Counted from the stretch's first letter, positions 1-8,046 are shown. The stretch is DNA of 64,000 nucleotides from Chryseobacterium shigense (GCF_014207845.1 NZ_JACHLC010000003.1:391715-455714), one strand, 5' to 3'. The notes: generated by a model not told the origin, from the sequence alone. Translations and numbers: made by a program.

Positions 1-422
1 ATGATATCACAAGTCTTTACTACGATGAAAACGGAAAAAGAACCATGGTAAAAATGAACCCCATCAAAGGAAGAGCGGATGATATGCTGATCGTAAGAGG
101 GGTAAATGTATATCCAAGTCAGATAGAAGAAGCATTTTCCCATGTAAAAGGAGTGGTTCCGAACTACTACCTTACACCAATTGAAAAGGAACAGATGTGC
201 GTTGCGCTGGATATTGATGTAGAAATTGATGATGAATTGGTGAAAGAACAGAAAATAGATGCCGGTACCGATGATTATGCTATTTTTGTCGGGCACTTTG
301 GAAAAAACATAGAAAACGAAATAAAAAAGAGGGTAGGAATTACCACAAAAGTGAAAATCCATGCCCAGGACAGCCTGCCAAAATGCGAAGGTGGAAAAAT
401 TAATAGAATACTTAAAAAATAA
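1..422 (+). CDS. paaK: phenylacetate-CoA ligase, C-terminal fragment
   Basis: The window begins inside this gene; the frame is open from base 3, so the ATG at 45 is internal. The visible part is the C-terminal lobe of an adenylate-forming enzyme: GRADDMLIVRGVNVYPSQIE, the hinge and signature of phenylacetate-CoA ligases, then a tail ending in the catalytic-lysine region (KCEGGKINRI). The enzyme activates phenylacetate with ATP and CoA, the first step of the pathway. Its stop overlaps the ATG of paaE by one base (TAATG), so the two are translationally coupled. Function is secure from the signature and the downstream genes; about two thirds of the protein lies outside the window. Confidence 0.93.
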   Translation, partial: DITSLYYDENGKRTMVKMNPIKGRADDMLIVRGVNVYPSQIEEAFSHVKGVVPNYYLTPIEKEQMCVALDIDVEIDDELVKEQKIDAGTDDYAIFVGHFGKNIENEIKKRVGITTKVKIHAQDSLPKCEGGKINRILKK

Positions 423-1507
423 TGAATTCATTTTATAAACTTAAAACGGTAAAGGTTCAGAAAGATACTCCTGATGCGGTAAACGTAGCAGTGGAAATTC
501 CTGAGGAGCTGAAAGATAAATTCAGGTTCAAACAGGGGCAGTATCTTAATTTCCGTATGATGATCAACGGGAATGAAGAAAGACGTTCTTATTCTATCTG
601 CAACGCTCCGAGCGAAAAAAGCAATACACTGGAAGTTCTCGTAAAGCTTTTGGAGGGCGGAAAAGTTTCAGGATATTTCAATGAACATCTTCATATGGAC
701 GAAGTGCTGGAAGTAATGCCCCCGATGGGTGGTTTCAATACCTCTTATCACCCCACCAATGTAAAAACCTATGTAGGTTTGGCGGCGGGAAGCGGTATCA
801 GCCCTGTTTTATCCAATATTAAAGAAAGCCTTTATCAGGAACCGAACTCTAATGCCTACCTTTTCTACAGCAACAGAAGCATGAATCATGTAATGAAAAG
901 AGCTGAGATCGATAAGTTGGTAGAGCACTTCAACGGCAGACTGAAAGTAATTTACCTGGTAAGCCGTGAAAAACATGAAGATCCGGTATTCGAAGGGAGA
1001 ATTTCTGCTGAAAAACTGGAGCAGCTATTTGAAAGATATACTGATATTGATGTAAAAGAAGCTACCTATTTCATCTGCGGACCTGCAGAAATGATTAAAG
1101 GGATTGCAGATTATTTAAAGAAAGATAAAAAAGTACCTGCCATTCAGGTTTTATTCGAATATTTTACAGCTCCTGACGAAGAGAATTCAGAAGAAATGAG
1201 CGATGAATTCAAAGCGATAGCAAATATCGAAAGTATGGTGACAGTAATCATTGATGATGATGAATATTCGTTTCACCTCAATTCCAAAAAAGAAAGTATC
1301 TTAGATAAAGCATTGAAAGACAATCTTCCTGTGCCTTTTGCATGCAAAGGAGGAGTGTGCTGTACGTGTAAAGCCGAAGTTCTGGAAGGAGAAGTTTTCA
1401 TGGAGAAAAATTTCGCGCTTACCGAAGAAGAAGTAGCCAGAGGTTACGTTCTTACCTGTCAATGTCACCCGACAACGAATGTGGTGATGCTTAATTATGA
1501 TGTTTAA
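422..1507 (+). CDS. paaE: phenylacetyl-CoA epoxidase reductase subunit PaaE
   Basis: 361 residues. An N-terminal ferredoxin-NADP-reductase-type module binds FAD (RSYS at residues 55-58) and NAD(P)H (GLAAGSGISP, then FICGPAEM). A C-terminal plant-type ferredoxin domain has the [2Fe-2S] ligands C308-x4-C313-x2-C316 and C346. It passes electrons from NADPH to the di-iron centre of PaaA. In many proteobacteria paaE is the last epoxidase gene, but here it precedes paaA. It starts on the last base of the paaK stop codon. Length and domain order match the family. Confidence 0.95.
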   Translation: MNSFYKLKTVKVQKDTPDAVNVAVEIPEELKDKFRFKQGQYLNFRMMINGNEERRSYSICNAPSEKSNTLEVLVKLLEGGKVSGYFNEHLHMDEVLEVMPPMGGFNTSYHPTNVKTYVGLAAGSGISPVLSNIKESLYQEPNSNAYLFYSNRSMNHVMKRAEIDKLVEHFNGRLKVIYLVSREKHEDPVFEGRISAEKLEQLFERYTDIDVKEATYFICGPAEMIKGIADYLKKDKKVPAIQVLFEYFTAPDEENSEEMSDEFKAIANIESMVTVIIDDDEYSFHLNSKKESILDKALKDNLPVPFACKGGVCCTCKAEVLEGEVFMEKNFALTEEEVARGYVLTCQCHPTTNVVMLNYDV

Positions 1508-1591
1508 TAGAATTTGAAAATTTGAAAATGTGTTAATTTGAAAATTAATTGATGCATTCTCAAATTCTCAAATTTTCAAATTCAAAGATTT
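1508..1591 (+). repeat. intergenic hairpin repeat, family A (TTTGAAAA type)
   Basis: Imperfect inverted repeat between paaE and paaA. The left arm is built of AATTTGAAAA units, the right arm of the complementary TTTTCAAATT and TCTCAAATT units, with a short loop near 1549-1555. Outer arms match well (GAATTTGAAAATTTGA against its complement). The same sequence type recurs at 5246-5674 and 9256-9350. It leaves almost no room for a separate paaA ribosome site. Confidence 0.75.
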
Positions 1592-2530
1592 ATGGACTTA
1601 GAAAAATTTGTTCAATACGTTCACGAAGAAAATAAGGTAGAGCCAAAAGATATCATGCCTGATGATTACAGGAAGCTTTTGGTACGCCAGATCTCACAGC
1701 ATGCCCATTCTGAAATTGTAGGAATGCTGCCGGAAGCCAACTGGATTTCCAGAGCACCTTCATTAAGAAGAAAAATGGCCCTTTTAGCGAAAGTTCAGGA
1801 TGAGGCCGGACATGGCTTATACCTATACGCTGCAACTGAAACCCTTGGAAATGGGACCATCAGAGCAGACAGGGATGCAACCTATGATGATATGCTTTCA
1901 GGAAAGGCAAAATACTCAAGTATCTTCAATTACCCTACTTTAAGCTGGGCAGATATAGGTGCTATCGGCTGGCTGGTAGATGGTGCGGCCATTATGAATC
2001 AGGTAATGCTGATGGGAAATTCTTACGGACCTTATTCAAGAGCGATGGTAAGAATCTGTAAAGAAGAATCATTCCACCAAAGACAGGGCTACGAAATCCT
2101 GATGGCACTTTGCCGTGGTACCAAACAGCAGAAAGAAATGGCTCAGGCTTCGTTAAACCGTTTCTGGTGGCCGGCTTTAATGATGTTCGGTCCAAATGAT
2201 GACAGCTCTCCAAACTCTAAAATTTCTATGAATTACAGGGTAAAACGTGAGAGTAATGACAGTCTTCGCCAGAGATTTATCGACGTTACCGTTTCCCAGG
2301 CTGAGTTCTTAGGATTAACAATTCCTGATAAAGACCTGAAATGGAATGAAGAAAGACAGCACTACGATTTCGGGGAACTTCCGTGGGATGAATTTATGAC
2401 AATTTTAAAAGGAAACGGACCCTGTAACAAGAAAAGATTACAGACAAAAGTAAAAGCACAGCAGGAAAACCTTTGGGTAAAAGAAGCTGCAGCAGCTTTT
2501 GCAGAAAAACAACAAAAAGAAGTAATATAA
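1592..2530 (+). CDS. paaA: 1,2-phenylacetyl-CoA epoxidase catalytic subunit PaaA
   Basis: 312 residues, ferritin-like di-iron fold. Likely iron ligands are visible: E41 ([10 protein letters not shown]), E71-x2-H74 (DEAGH) and E158/E159 with H162 (EESFH). With PaaB and PaaC it forms the multicomponent monooxygenase that epoxidises the aromatic ring of phenylacetyl-CoA with O2 and electrons from PaaE. Start is the ATG just after the family A hairpin. No key residue is missing. Confidence 0.96.
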   Translation: MDLEKFVQYVHEENKVEPKDIMPDDYRKLLVRQISQHAHSEIVGMLPEANWISRAPSLRRKMALLAKVQDEAGHGLYLYAATETLGNGTIRADRDATYDDMLSGKAKYSSIFNYPTLSWADIGAIGWLVDGAAIMNQVMLMGNSYGPYSRAMVRICKEESFHQRQGYEILMALCRGTKQQKEMAQASLNRFWWPALMMFGPNDDSSPNSKISMNYRVKRESNDSLRQRFIDVTVSQAEFLGLTIPDKDLKWNEERQHYDFGELPWDEFMTILKGNGPCNKKRLQTKVKAQQENLWVKEAAAAFAEKQQKEVI

Positions 2531-2636
2531 TAATGTAACAATATACCAATGTAAAAATGTAACAATCAATTGTCATGCTGAGTTTGTCGAAGCATTTTAT
2601 TGGTAAACCGGTACATTGATACATTGTTAAATTAAT
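2531..2636 (+). repeat. intergenic hairpin repeat, family B (TGTAACAAT type)
   Basis: Between paaA and paaB. Left part has AATGTAACAATATACCAATG; right part has the complementary motifs ATTGGTAAAC, GGTACATTGATACATTGTTA. The loop contains an unrelated short repeat with the core CATGCTGAG...GTCGAAGCAT (2571-2595). Related copies are at 3766-3846, 4312-4410, 6806-6915 and 10832-10910. Confidence 0.75.
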
Positions 2637-2642
2637 TTGACT

Positions 2643-2924
2643 ATGGCAAATTTAGATATGTGGGAAGTGTTTATTCAGACTAAACCGGGATTATCCCACA
2701 AGCACGCCGGAACAGTTCAGGCACCAACAGCAGAAATGGCTCTGCAGAACGCAAGAGACGTTTATACCAGAAGAAAAGAAGGAACATGCGTATGGGTAGT
2801 TCCAAGTAAATATATTGTGACTTCGGAAGGAATGGATCAGGACGCATTTTTCGATCCTGCAGACGATAAATTATACCGTCACCCTACATTCTATGATATT
2901 CCTAATGATGTAAAGAATATGTAA
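2643..2924 (+). CDS. paaB: 1,2-phenylacetyl-CoA epoxidase subunit PaaB
   Basis: 93 residues from the ATG at 2643; a TTG two codons upstream is less likely because it sits in the repeat arm. The start MANLDMWEVFIQTKPGLSHK and the phrase HAGTVQAPTAEMALQNARD are typical of PaaB, a small structural subunit that bridges PaaA-PaaC heterodimers. Length is normal for the family. Confidence 0.94.
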   Translation: MANLDMWEVFIQTKPGLSHKHAGTVQAPTAEMALQNARDVYTRRKEGTCVWVVPSKYIVTSEGMDQDAFFDPADDKLYRHPTFYDIPNDVKNM

Positions 2925-2929
2925 TTAAA

Positions 2930-3010
2930 ATAAGATTAAGAGATGTGAGATATCAGATACCAGACATTATGCCTGATCTGAAATCTAATGTCTGAAATCT
3001 GAAATCTATT
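2930..3010 (+). repeat. intergenic hairpin repeat, family C (CAGATnnCAGACATTA type)
   Basis: Between paaB and paaC. CAGATACCAGACATTA on the left pairs with TAATGTCTGAAATCTG on the right (14 of 16), with further GAAATCT units outside. The sequence is unrelated to families A and B, so a third hairpin type is used at this junction. Confidence 0.65.
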
Positions 3011-3015
3011 AAACA

Positions 3016-3765
3016 ATGAATCCATTATATAATTATTTATTAAAATTTGCCGATGACAGTTTCATCATGGGGCAGAGATTATCCGAATGGTGTGGCGAAG
3101 GTCCCTATCTGGAGGAAGATATTGCATTGACAAACATTGCTTTGGATGAACTTGGACAGGCCAATAACTTCTACCAATATGCTTCAAGAGTTGCCGATAA
3201 CGGTAAAAACGAAGATGATCTGGCATTCCTGAGATATGAGCATGAATATGTAAACGCACATTGGGTAGAACTTCCCAATGAAGATTATGCGCAGACTATC
3301 CTTAAAGTATATGTTTTCTCTGTTTATCAGAAATTGATGTACGAAGCACTGTCAAATTCTGCAGATGAAGAACTTTCCGCAATTGCTCAGAAATCTTTAA
3401 AAGAAGTAAAATACCATTACACGCACACTTCTTCCTGGATGAAAATTTTTGCTCAGGGAACAGAAGAAAGCCGTGAACGTTTGGTAAAAGCCATTGAAAA
3501 TATCTGGGAATATACCAAAGGATTATTTGCGAAAGTAGAAGGAGAAGATGATTTAATTGCTCTAAACATTGCTTTAAATGTTGACGAACTGTATAAAGAA
3601 TTCGTAGCGATTACAGCAAAAGATTTTCAGGAATACGGATTGGCATTTCCGGAAAACCCATTCATGCAGCCAAAATCAAGAACAGGATATCATACGGAAT
3701 ATTTCGGGTACATTCTTTGCGAACTTCAGTATATGCAGCGAGCTTATCCGGGATGTACGTGGTAA
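3016..3765 (+). CDS. paaC: 1,2-phenylacetyl-CoA epoxidase subunit PaaC
   Basis: 249 residues, all-helical ferritin-like partner of PaaA that lacks a working metal site in known members. Recognisable stretches are FADDSFIMGQRLSEWCGEGP near residue 11, ALDELGQANNFYQYA, and the tail TGYHTEYFGYILCELQYMQR, which matches the HTE...LAEMQ-type ending of PaaC. Required for the stability and activity of the epoxidase. Confidence 0.94.
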   Translation: MNPLYNYLLKFADDSFIMGQRLSEWCGEGPYLEEDIALTNIALDELGQANNFYQYASRVADNGKNEDDLAFLRYEHEYVNAHWVELPNEDYAQTILKVYVFSVYQKLMYEALSNSADEELSAIAQKSLKEVKYHYTHTSSWMKIFAQGTEESRERLVKAIENIWEYTKGLFAKVEGEDDLIALNIALNVDELYKEFVAITAKDFQEYGLAFPENPFMQPKSRTGYHTEYFGYILCELQYMQRAYPGCTW

Positions 3766-3846
3766 TCAAAATGTAACAATGTAGCAGTTTAACAATGTAC
3801 CAATAATTGCTAGACTGTTAGATTGATAAATTGGTACATTTTTAAA
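3766..3846 (+). repeat. intergenic hairpin repeat, family B
   Basis: Between paaC and paaD. AATGTAACAATGTAGCAGTT and AACAATGTACCAAT on the left face ATTGATAAATTGGTACATT on the right. It runs right up to the paaD start codon, so the right arm overlaps the expected ribosome binding region. Confidence 0.7.
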
Positions 3847-4311
3847 ATGAATAATTTATTAAACATACTGTCCCAGGTTCCCGATCCGGAAATTCCAGTG
3901 ATCGACATTGTGGAATTAGGTATTGTAAGAGACGCAAAAGTTACGGGCGAAAATACCTGCGAAGTAACAATAACGCCTACATACTCTGCCTGTCCTGCCA
4001 TGTTCACCATTGAGGAAGACATTACGAAAATAATGAAGGAAAACGGCTGGGATGCAAAAGTAGTAACCAAAATGTTTCCTATCTGGACAACAGACTGGTT
4101 AACAGATCAAGCGAGAGAAAAACTCCGGGCTTACGGAATTACACCTCCCGAAAAAGGAGCAGACGAACACCACATCGGGAAACCGAAAAAATGCCCGAGA
4201 TGCGGTTCAATGAATTCAAAACAGATCAGCAGGTTCGGGTCTACACTGTGTAAGGCCTCTTATCAATGCCTGGATTGCCTGGAACCTTTTGATTATTTTA
4301 AATGCCACTAA
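3847..4311 (+). CDS. paaD: 1,2-phenylacetyl-CoA epoxidase maturation protein PaaD
   Basis: 154 residues from the ATG at 3847. An upstream in-frame start at 3823 would add eight residues encoded by the hairpin repeat and is rejected. The N-terminal half is a MIP18/DUF59 domain (VPDPEIPVIDIVELGIV, then the conserved cysteine in YSACPAM). The C-terminal half has a zinc-ribbon-like set of cysteines, CPRCGS followed by CLDCLEPF. PaaD is thought to help insert iron or mature the PaaABCE complex. Confidence 0.92.
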   Translation: MNNLLNILSQVPDPEIPVIDIVELGIVRDAKVTGENTCEVTITPTYSACPAMFTIEEDITKIMKENGWDAKVVTKMFPIWTTDWLTDQAREKLRAYGITPPEKGADEHHIGKPKKCPRCGSMNSKQISRFGSTLCKASYQCLDCLEPFDYFKCH

Positions 4312-4410
4312 ATTCATGTAACAATATAGCAATGCAACAGTTTACCAATTATGTTCAGTATCGCATTATAATTATTGCATTGTTAGACTGGTAAATTGTT
4401 ACATTATAAC
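4312..4410 (+). repeat. intergenic hairpin repeat, family B
   Basis: Between paaD and paaG. ATGTAACAATATAGCAATGC and ACAGTTTACCAATTAT on the left face ATTATTGCATTGTTAGAC and TGGTAAATTGTTACATTAT on the right. Several base pairs are shifted but both arms are clearly complementary overall. Confidence 0.72.
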
Positions 4411-4444
4411 TAAATTAGTGGATGCAATAATAAAATTAAAAACT

Positions 4445-5245
4445 ATGTATACACAACTCGACATTGAAACGCATTTTGACGGAAAACTGAAAATTGCTTA
4501 CCTCAATCAGCCTGAAACTATGAACGCGCTTACCAAGCCATCTTTATCAGATCTGAAAGATTTCATTAAAGAATGCAGCGAAGATCCTGCGGTAAGATGC
4601 GTGGCGATTTCAGGAAGAGGAAGAGCTTTCTGTTCCGGTCAGAATCTGGATGATGCTTTCGTACAGGGTAATGTACATCATGATAACGATATCATCAGAA
4701 AAATTGTGGTAGATTACTACAATCCTTTGGTAACGGAGATCACACGTTGTAAAAAACCTGTTGTGGCATTGGTAAACGGCCCTGCAGTAGGTGCTGGTGC
4801 AATGCTGGCATTAATCTGCGACTTTGTTTTAGCAGTAGATAAATCTTATTTTGCCCAGGCATTTTCAAATATCGGGCTGATTCCTGATACGGGAGGAACT
4901 TATTTCCTTCCAAAACTATTGGGAAGACAGTTAGCTAATTATTTAGCGTTTACAGGCAAAAGATTATCCGCTGAAGAATCTAAATCTTACGGTTTGGTAG
5001 CTGAGGTTTTCACTGAGGAAGAATTCGCTCCGAAATCTATGGAAATCCTTGAAAGAATGTCAAATATGCCGACTGCAGCCATTAAATTAACCAAAAAAGC
5101 CTTTGCCCAATCTTACAGCAATACATTAAAAGAGCAATTGGAACTGGAAGGCGATTTACAACAGGAAGCCGCACAGACAGAAGATTTTATAGAAGGTGTA
5201 AACGCCTTTTTACAGAAAAGAAAACCTGAATATAAAGGGAAATAA
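4445..5245 (+). CDS. paaG: 2-(1,2-epoxy-1,2-dihydrophenyl)acetyl-CoA isomerase PaaG
   Basis: 266 residues from the ATG at 4445; a GTG at 4418 would add nine non-conserved residues. Crotonase fold with the oxyanion-hole segments GRGRAFCSGQNL and VNGPAVGAGAMLAL. GLIPDTGG carries the aspartate used by PaaG-type isomerases instead of the paired glutamates of hydratases. It converts the ring epoxide to the seven-membered oxepin-CoA. This is the only crotonase inside the operon, so the separate hydratase PaaF is not obvious here; the crotonase at 17260 has a different signature. Confidence 0.88.
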   Translation: MYTQLDIETHFDGKLKIAYLNQPETMNALTKPSLSDLKDFIKECSEDPAVRCVAISGRGRAFCSGQNLDDAFVQGNVHHDNDIIRKIVVDYYNPLVTEITRCKKPVVALVNGPAVGAGAMLALICDFVLAVDKSYFAQAFSNIGLIPDTGGTYFLPKLLGRQLANYLAFTGKRLSAEESKSYGLVAEVFTEEEFAPKSMEILERMSNMPTAAIKLTKKAFAQSYSNTLKEQLELEGDLQQEAAQTEDFIEGVNAFLQKRKPEYKGK

Positions 5246-5674
5246 TCAATTTGAAAATGAATTAATTTGAGAATTTGAAAATGAGAAATGACAAAGAAAA
5301 TATTATTGTAAATAAGACTTTCGATTTTGCATTGAATATTATTGAATTTTCAGAAGAATTATATAAGGCTAACAAATTTTCTCTAGCCAATCAGATTTTT
5401 AAATCGGGAACATCAATTGGAGCTAATGTCAGAGAAGCTCAGAATGCAGAAAGCAAGGCCGACTTTATTCATAAATTAAAAATTGCTGCCAAAGAAGCTG
5501 ACGAAACAGAATATTGGATTTTGCTGTGTTTACAGTCTCCACATTTACAGTCTCCGAAAGAAAAGATGGTGTCAGATTTAAAAGAAATTCTATTAATTCT
5601 GTCTAAGATTATTTCAAGTGCAAAGCTTAAATAATTTTCAAATTAACTCATTTTCAAATTTTCAAATTAAAATT
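5246..5674 (+). repeat. family A hairpin split by a complete four-helix-bundle gene
   Basis: The left arm at 5248-5273 (AATTTGAAAATGAATTAATT and on) pairs with the right arm at 5635-5660 at 24 of 26 positions. Between the arms lies one complete ORF (5281-5634). Its start codon comes from a second AATTTGAAAATGAG unit directly after the left arm, and the right arm begins at the base after its stop codon. At 9256-9350 a similar hairpin has only a short loop at this place, so the ORF looks like cargo of the repeat. Confidence 0.8.
5281..5634 (+). CDS. four-helix bundle protein, bS23 / 23S-rRNA-intervening-sequence family
   Basis: 117 residues from the ATG at 5281. The signature SGTSIGANVREAQNAESKAD followed by FIHKLKIAAKEADETEYW identifies the IVP/bS23 four-helix-bundle family, first known from ORFs inside 23S rRNA intervening sequences and structurally related to Avd of diversity-generating retroelements. 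Biochemical function is unknown. It interrupts the paa operon between paaG and paaH and is framed by the arms of a family A hairpin. An exact 12-bp duplication (5529-5540 and 5544-5555) gives LQSPHLQSP in the loop before the last helix. It has no evident role in phenylacetate catabolism; I infer it travels with the repeat. Confidence 0.85.
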   Translation: MRNDKENIIVNKTFDFALNIIEFSEELYKANKFSLANQIFKSGTSIGANVREAQNAESKADFIHKLKIAAKEADETEYWILLCLQSPHLQSPKEKMVSDLKEILLILSKIISSAKLK

Positions 5675-6805
5675 ATGAACGTAGGAATTATCGGTGCTGG
5701 AACTATGGGAATAGGCATTGCACAAGTAGCCGCAACAAACGGATGCAAAGTCTGGGTTTACGATGCCAATCCAAAACAGGTAGAAACAGCCACTGTAGGT
5801 TTAGAAAAAACATTAACTAAATTAGTTGATAAACAGAAAATTTCGGCAGAAAAAATGTCTGAAATGTTAGCCAATATTTCTATCGCTACAGAATTGAAAG
5901 ACTTCAAAGATTGCGAACTGATTATTGAAGCCATCATCGAAAACAAAGACATAAAAACCAAAGTATTTACAGAATTGGAAACCCATGTTTCCGAAACCTG
6001 TATCATCAGTTCCAATACATCCTCCATTTCTATCACCTCTCTGGGTGCAGAACTAAAGAAACCCGAACGTTTCATCGGAATTCACTTTTTCAATCCGGCT
6101 CCGCTGATGCCTTTGGTTGAAATCATTCCATCACTGTTAACAGAAAAATCATTAGCTGAAAAAATGTATACCCTCATGAAAGAATGGGGTAAAATGCCTG
6201 TAATTGCTAAAGATATCCCGGGATTTATTGTCAACAGGATTGCCCGCCCTTACTATGGTGAAGGTTTGAGAATTGTTGAAGAAAATATCGCAACCCCCGA
6301 ACAGGTAGACGAAGCTATGAGGACCCTCGGAAATTTCAAAATGGGACCATTTGAACTCATGGATTTAATTGGAGTTGATGTAAATTTTGCAGTAACAACA
6401 ACCGTTTACAAAGACTATTTCTACGACCCGAAATACAAACCGTCTCTGCTTCAGCAAAGAATGTCCGAAGCCAGACTTCACGGCAGAAAAACCGGAAAAG
6501 GGTTCTATAATTACGCTGAAGGAGCAGAACAACCAGTTGCTCAGAAAGATGATGCTTTATATCAGCAGATCTTTTTGAGAATTATTTCAATGCTTATCAA
6601 TGAAGCAGTAGAAGCTAAAAGATTAGGCGTTGCCAACGATGAGGATATTGAACTGGCCATGCAGAAAGGAGTAAACTATCCGAAAGGATTATTAAGCTGG
6701 GGAAAAGAAATCGGCTATTCAAAAATCTCAGAAACCCTCCAAAACCTTTACGCAGAATATCAGGAAGAAAGATACAGACAGAGCCCTTTACTTCGTAAAA
6801 TGTAA
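5675..6805 (+). CDS. paaH: 3-hydroxyacyl-CoA dehydrogenase PaaH
   Basis: 376 residues from the ATG at 5675. The open frame reaches back to 5618, but those 19 codons are the right arm of the hairpin (NFQINSFSNFQIK) and are rejected. The N-terminal Rossmann motif is GAGTMGIGIAQVAA; the active-site region SNTSSISITSL...GIHFFNPAP holds the conserved catalytic histidine; a C-terminal helical dimerisation domain follows (GPFELMDLIGVDVNFAV, RKTGKGFYNY). It oxidises 3-hydroxyadipyl-CoA to 3-oxoadipyl-CoA with NAD. Confidence 0.93.
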   Translation: MNVGIIGAGTMGIGIAQVAATNGCKVWVYDANPKQVETATVGLEKTLTKLVDKQKISAEKMSEMLANISIATELKDFKDCELIIEAIIENKDIKTKVFTELETHVSETCIISSNTSSISITSLGAELKKPERFIGIHFFNPAPLMPLVEIIPSLLTEKSLAEKMYTLMKEWGKMPVIAKDIPGFIVNRIARPYYGEGLRIVEENIATPEQVDEAMRTLGNFKMGPFELMDLIGVDVNFAVTTTVYKDYFYDPKYKPSLLQQRMSEARLHGRKTGKGFYNYAEGAEQPVAQKDDALYQQIFLRIISMLINEAVEAKRLGVANDEDIELAMQKGVNYPKGLLSWGKEIGYSKISETLQNLYAEYQEERYRQSPLLRKM

Positions 6806-6915
6806 TAAAAAAATGTAACAATGTATCAGTCTAATAATGTAACAATCATCGATCTGAGCATAGGTTAAGAGCTATTTATTGGTAAACTGTTACATTGATA
6901 AATTGTTAAATTAAA
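6806..6915 (+). repeat. intergenic hairpin repeat, family B
   Basis: Between paaH and paaI. AATGTAACAATGTATCAGTC and AATGTAACAATC on the left face ATTGGTAAACTGTTACATTG and ATAAATTGTTAAATT on the right, around a roughly 40-base loop. Confidence 0.75.
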
Positions 6916-6918
6916 AAT

Positions 6919-7332
6919 ATGACGCCGAGACAAGTTGCAGATTATATGTTCAATCAGGATTATTTTTCCCAATGGATGAATATTAAAATGATTGAAGTCA
7001 GAGAAAATTATTGTTTAATAGAGATGCCCATCAAAAAAGAAATGTTGAATGGGCTTAAAACCGTTCACGGAGGAGTTACATTTGCCTTTGCAGATTCTGC
7101 ACTCGCATTTTCATCCAACAATTCAGGAGATGCAGCCGTTGCCCTGAACTGTATCATCAATTTTACCAAAGCCGGAAAAGAAGGTGATGTTTTCAGAGCA
7201 GAAAGCATTCTTGTTAATGATACCAGGAAAACTGCGGTTTACGACATAAAGATCACCAATCAAAATAATGAACTGATCGCAAAATTCGTCGGAACTGTTT
7301 ACAAAATAGGAAAAAAAGTAACAGAATTATAA
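6919..7332 (+). CDS. paaI: hydroxyphenylacetyl-CoA thioesterase PaaI
   Basis: 137 residues, hotdog fold. The conserved HGG followed by the catalytic aspartate (VHGGVTFAFADSALAFSSN) is the PaaI signature. It hydrolyses dead-end aryl-CoA thioesters and so frees CoA when the pathway stalls. Its stop overlaps the start of the next gene by one base (TAATG). Confidence 0.92.
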   Translation: MTPRQVADYMFNQDYFSQWMNIKMIEVRENYCLIEMPIKKEMLNGLKTVHGGVTFAFADSALAFSSNNSGDAAVALNCIINFTKAGKEGDVFRAESILVNDTRKTAVYDIKITNQNNELIAKFVGTVYKIGKKVTEL

Positions 7333-8045
7333 TGAGAAATCTTATAGATTTTGGGAAATATAATAGAAGGAGAATAATTTTATCCAACGCTCAAAAACTA
7401 TCTGTGACTAATAAAGTCGTGATAGGTTTAGGCTTTTTATTGTTTGCATTTTTGATAATAAATATAAATGGTAATCCTGTCCACAATTATGTGGCTCTCG
7501 GAATAATAGTGTTAATATTTTTAGCCCAGATAATACAACTATCAATAAATGATGTTAAGCAGCTGAAACTTATAGTACCGGATTATAAGGCTAATATGCT
7601 ATCAGTAGATTGGATGCATTATAAATTAATTCATGAATATAATCTTAAAATTGGGCAGAGTGATTTAGTTAATTTAGGTTTAGAAGATTTAAATTACAAT
7701 ATGTTGATTGTTGAAGCAAATAAGCCAATAAAACCAAGTTTCAATTATAATATTCCAATTATATTGATTAGTGTAATAAGTTTGATTTTAGCAAATTATT
7801 CACCTTTATTCCAGTTTATAAAGTTAGATGGGATAAATGATCAGGCAATATTATTAGCTCTAAAAAACATATGGAAAATACTGACTATTGTTATAATTAT
7901 GTTCTTATTTATTATTTTCAGTTCATTTTATTTTTCATACATATATTATGATTCTGCTAAAGGTAAATATGAACAATATTTACAAAAAAAAGAATTAATA
8001 AATTTTTTAATATTTCACAAAAATAACCCTGAATTAAATAATTAA
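7332..8045 (+). CDS. four-TM membrane protein of unknown function inside the paa operon
   Basis: 237 residues; I do not recognise a family. Hydrophobic segments lie near residues 26-46, 52-72, 141-162 and 184-208, with a hydrophilic stretch of about 65 residues between TM2 and TM3. Base composition is clearly more AT-rich than the flanking genes, with many ATA and TTA codons, which suggests later acquisition. It is coupled to paaI (TAATG) and ends one base before the paaJ ATG. Unlike most other junctions, no hairpin repeat separates it from its neighbours. Its role in the pathway, if any, is unknown. Confidence 0.8.
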   Translation: MRNLIDFGKYNRRRIILSNAQKLSVTNKVVIGLGFLLFAFLIININGNPVHNYVALGIIVLIFLAQIIQLSINDVKQLKLIVPDYKANMLSVDWMHYKLIHEYNLKIGQSDLVNLGLEDLNYNMLIVEANKPIKPSFNYNIPIILISVISLILANYSPLFQFIKLDGINDQAILLALKNIWKILTIVIIMFLFIIFSSFYFSYIYYDSAKGKYEQYLQKKELINFLIFHKNNPELNN

Positions 8046-8046
8046 A

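Noticed and set aside
5618..5674. N-terminal extension of paaH reading NFQINSFSNFQIK
   Set aside because: It is the right arm of the hairpin repeat in translation; conserved protein sequence begins at the ATG at 5675 with the Rossmann motif.
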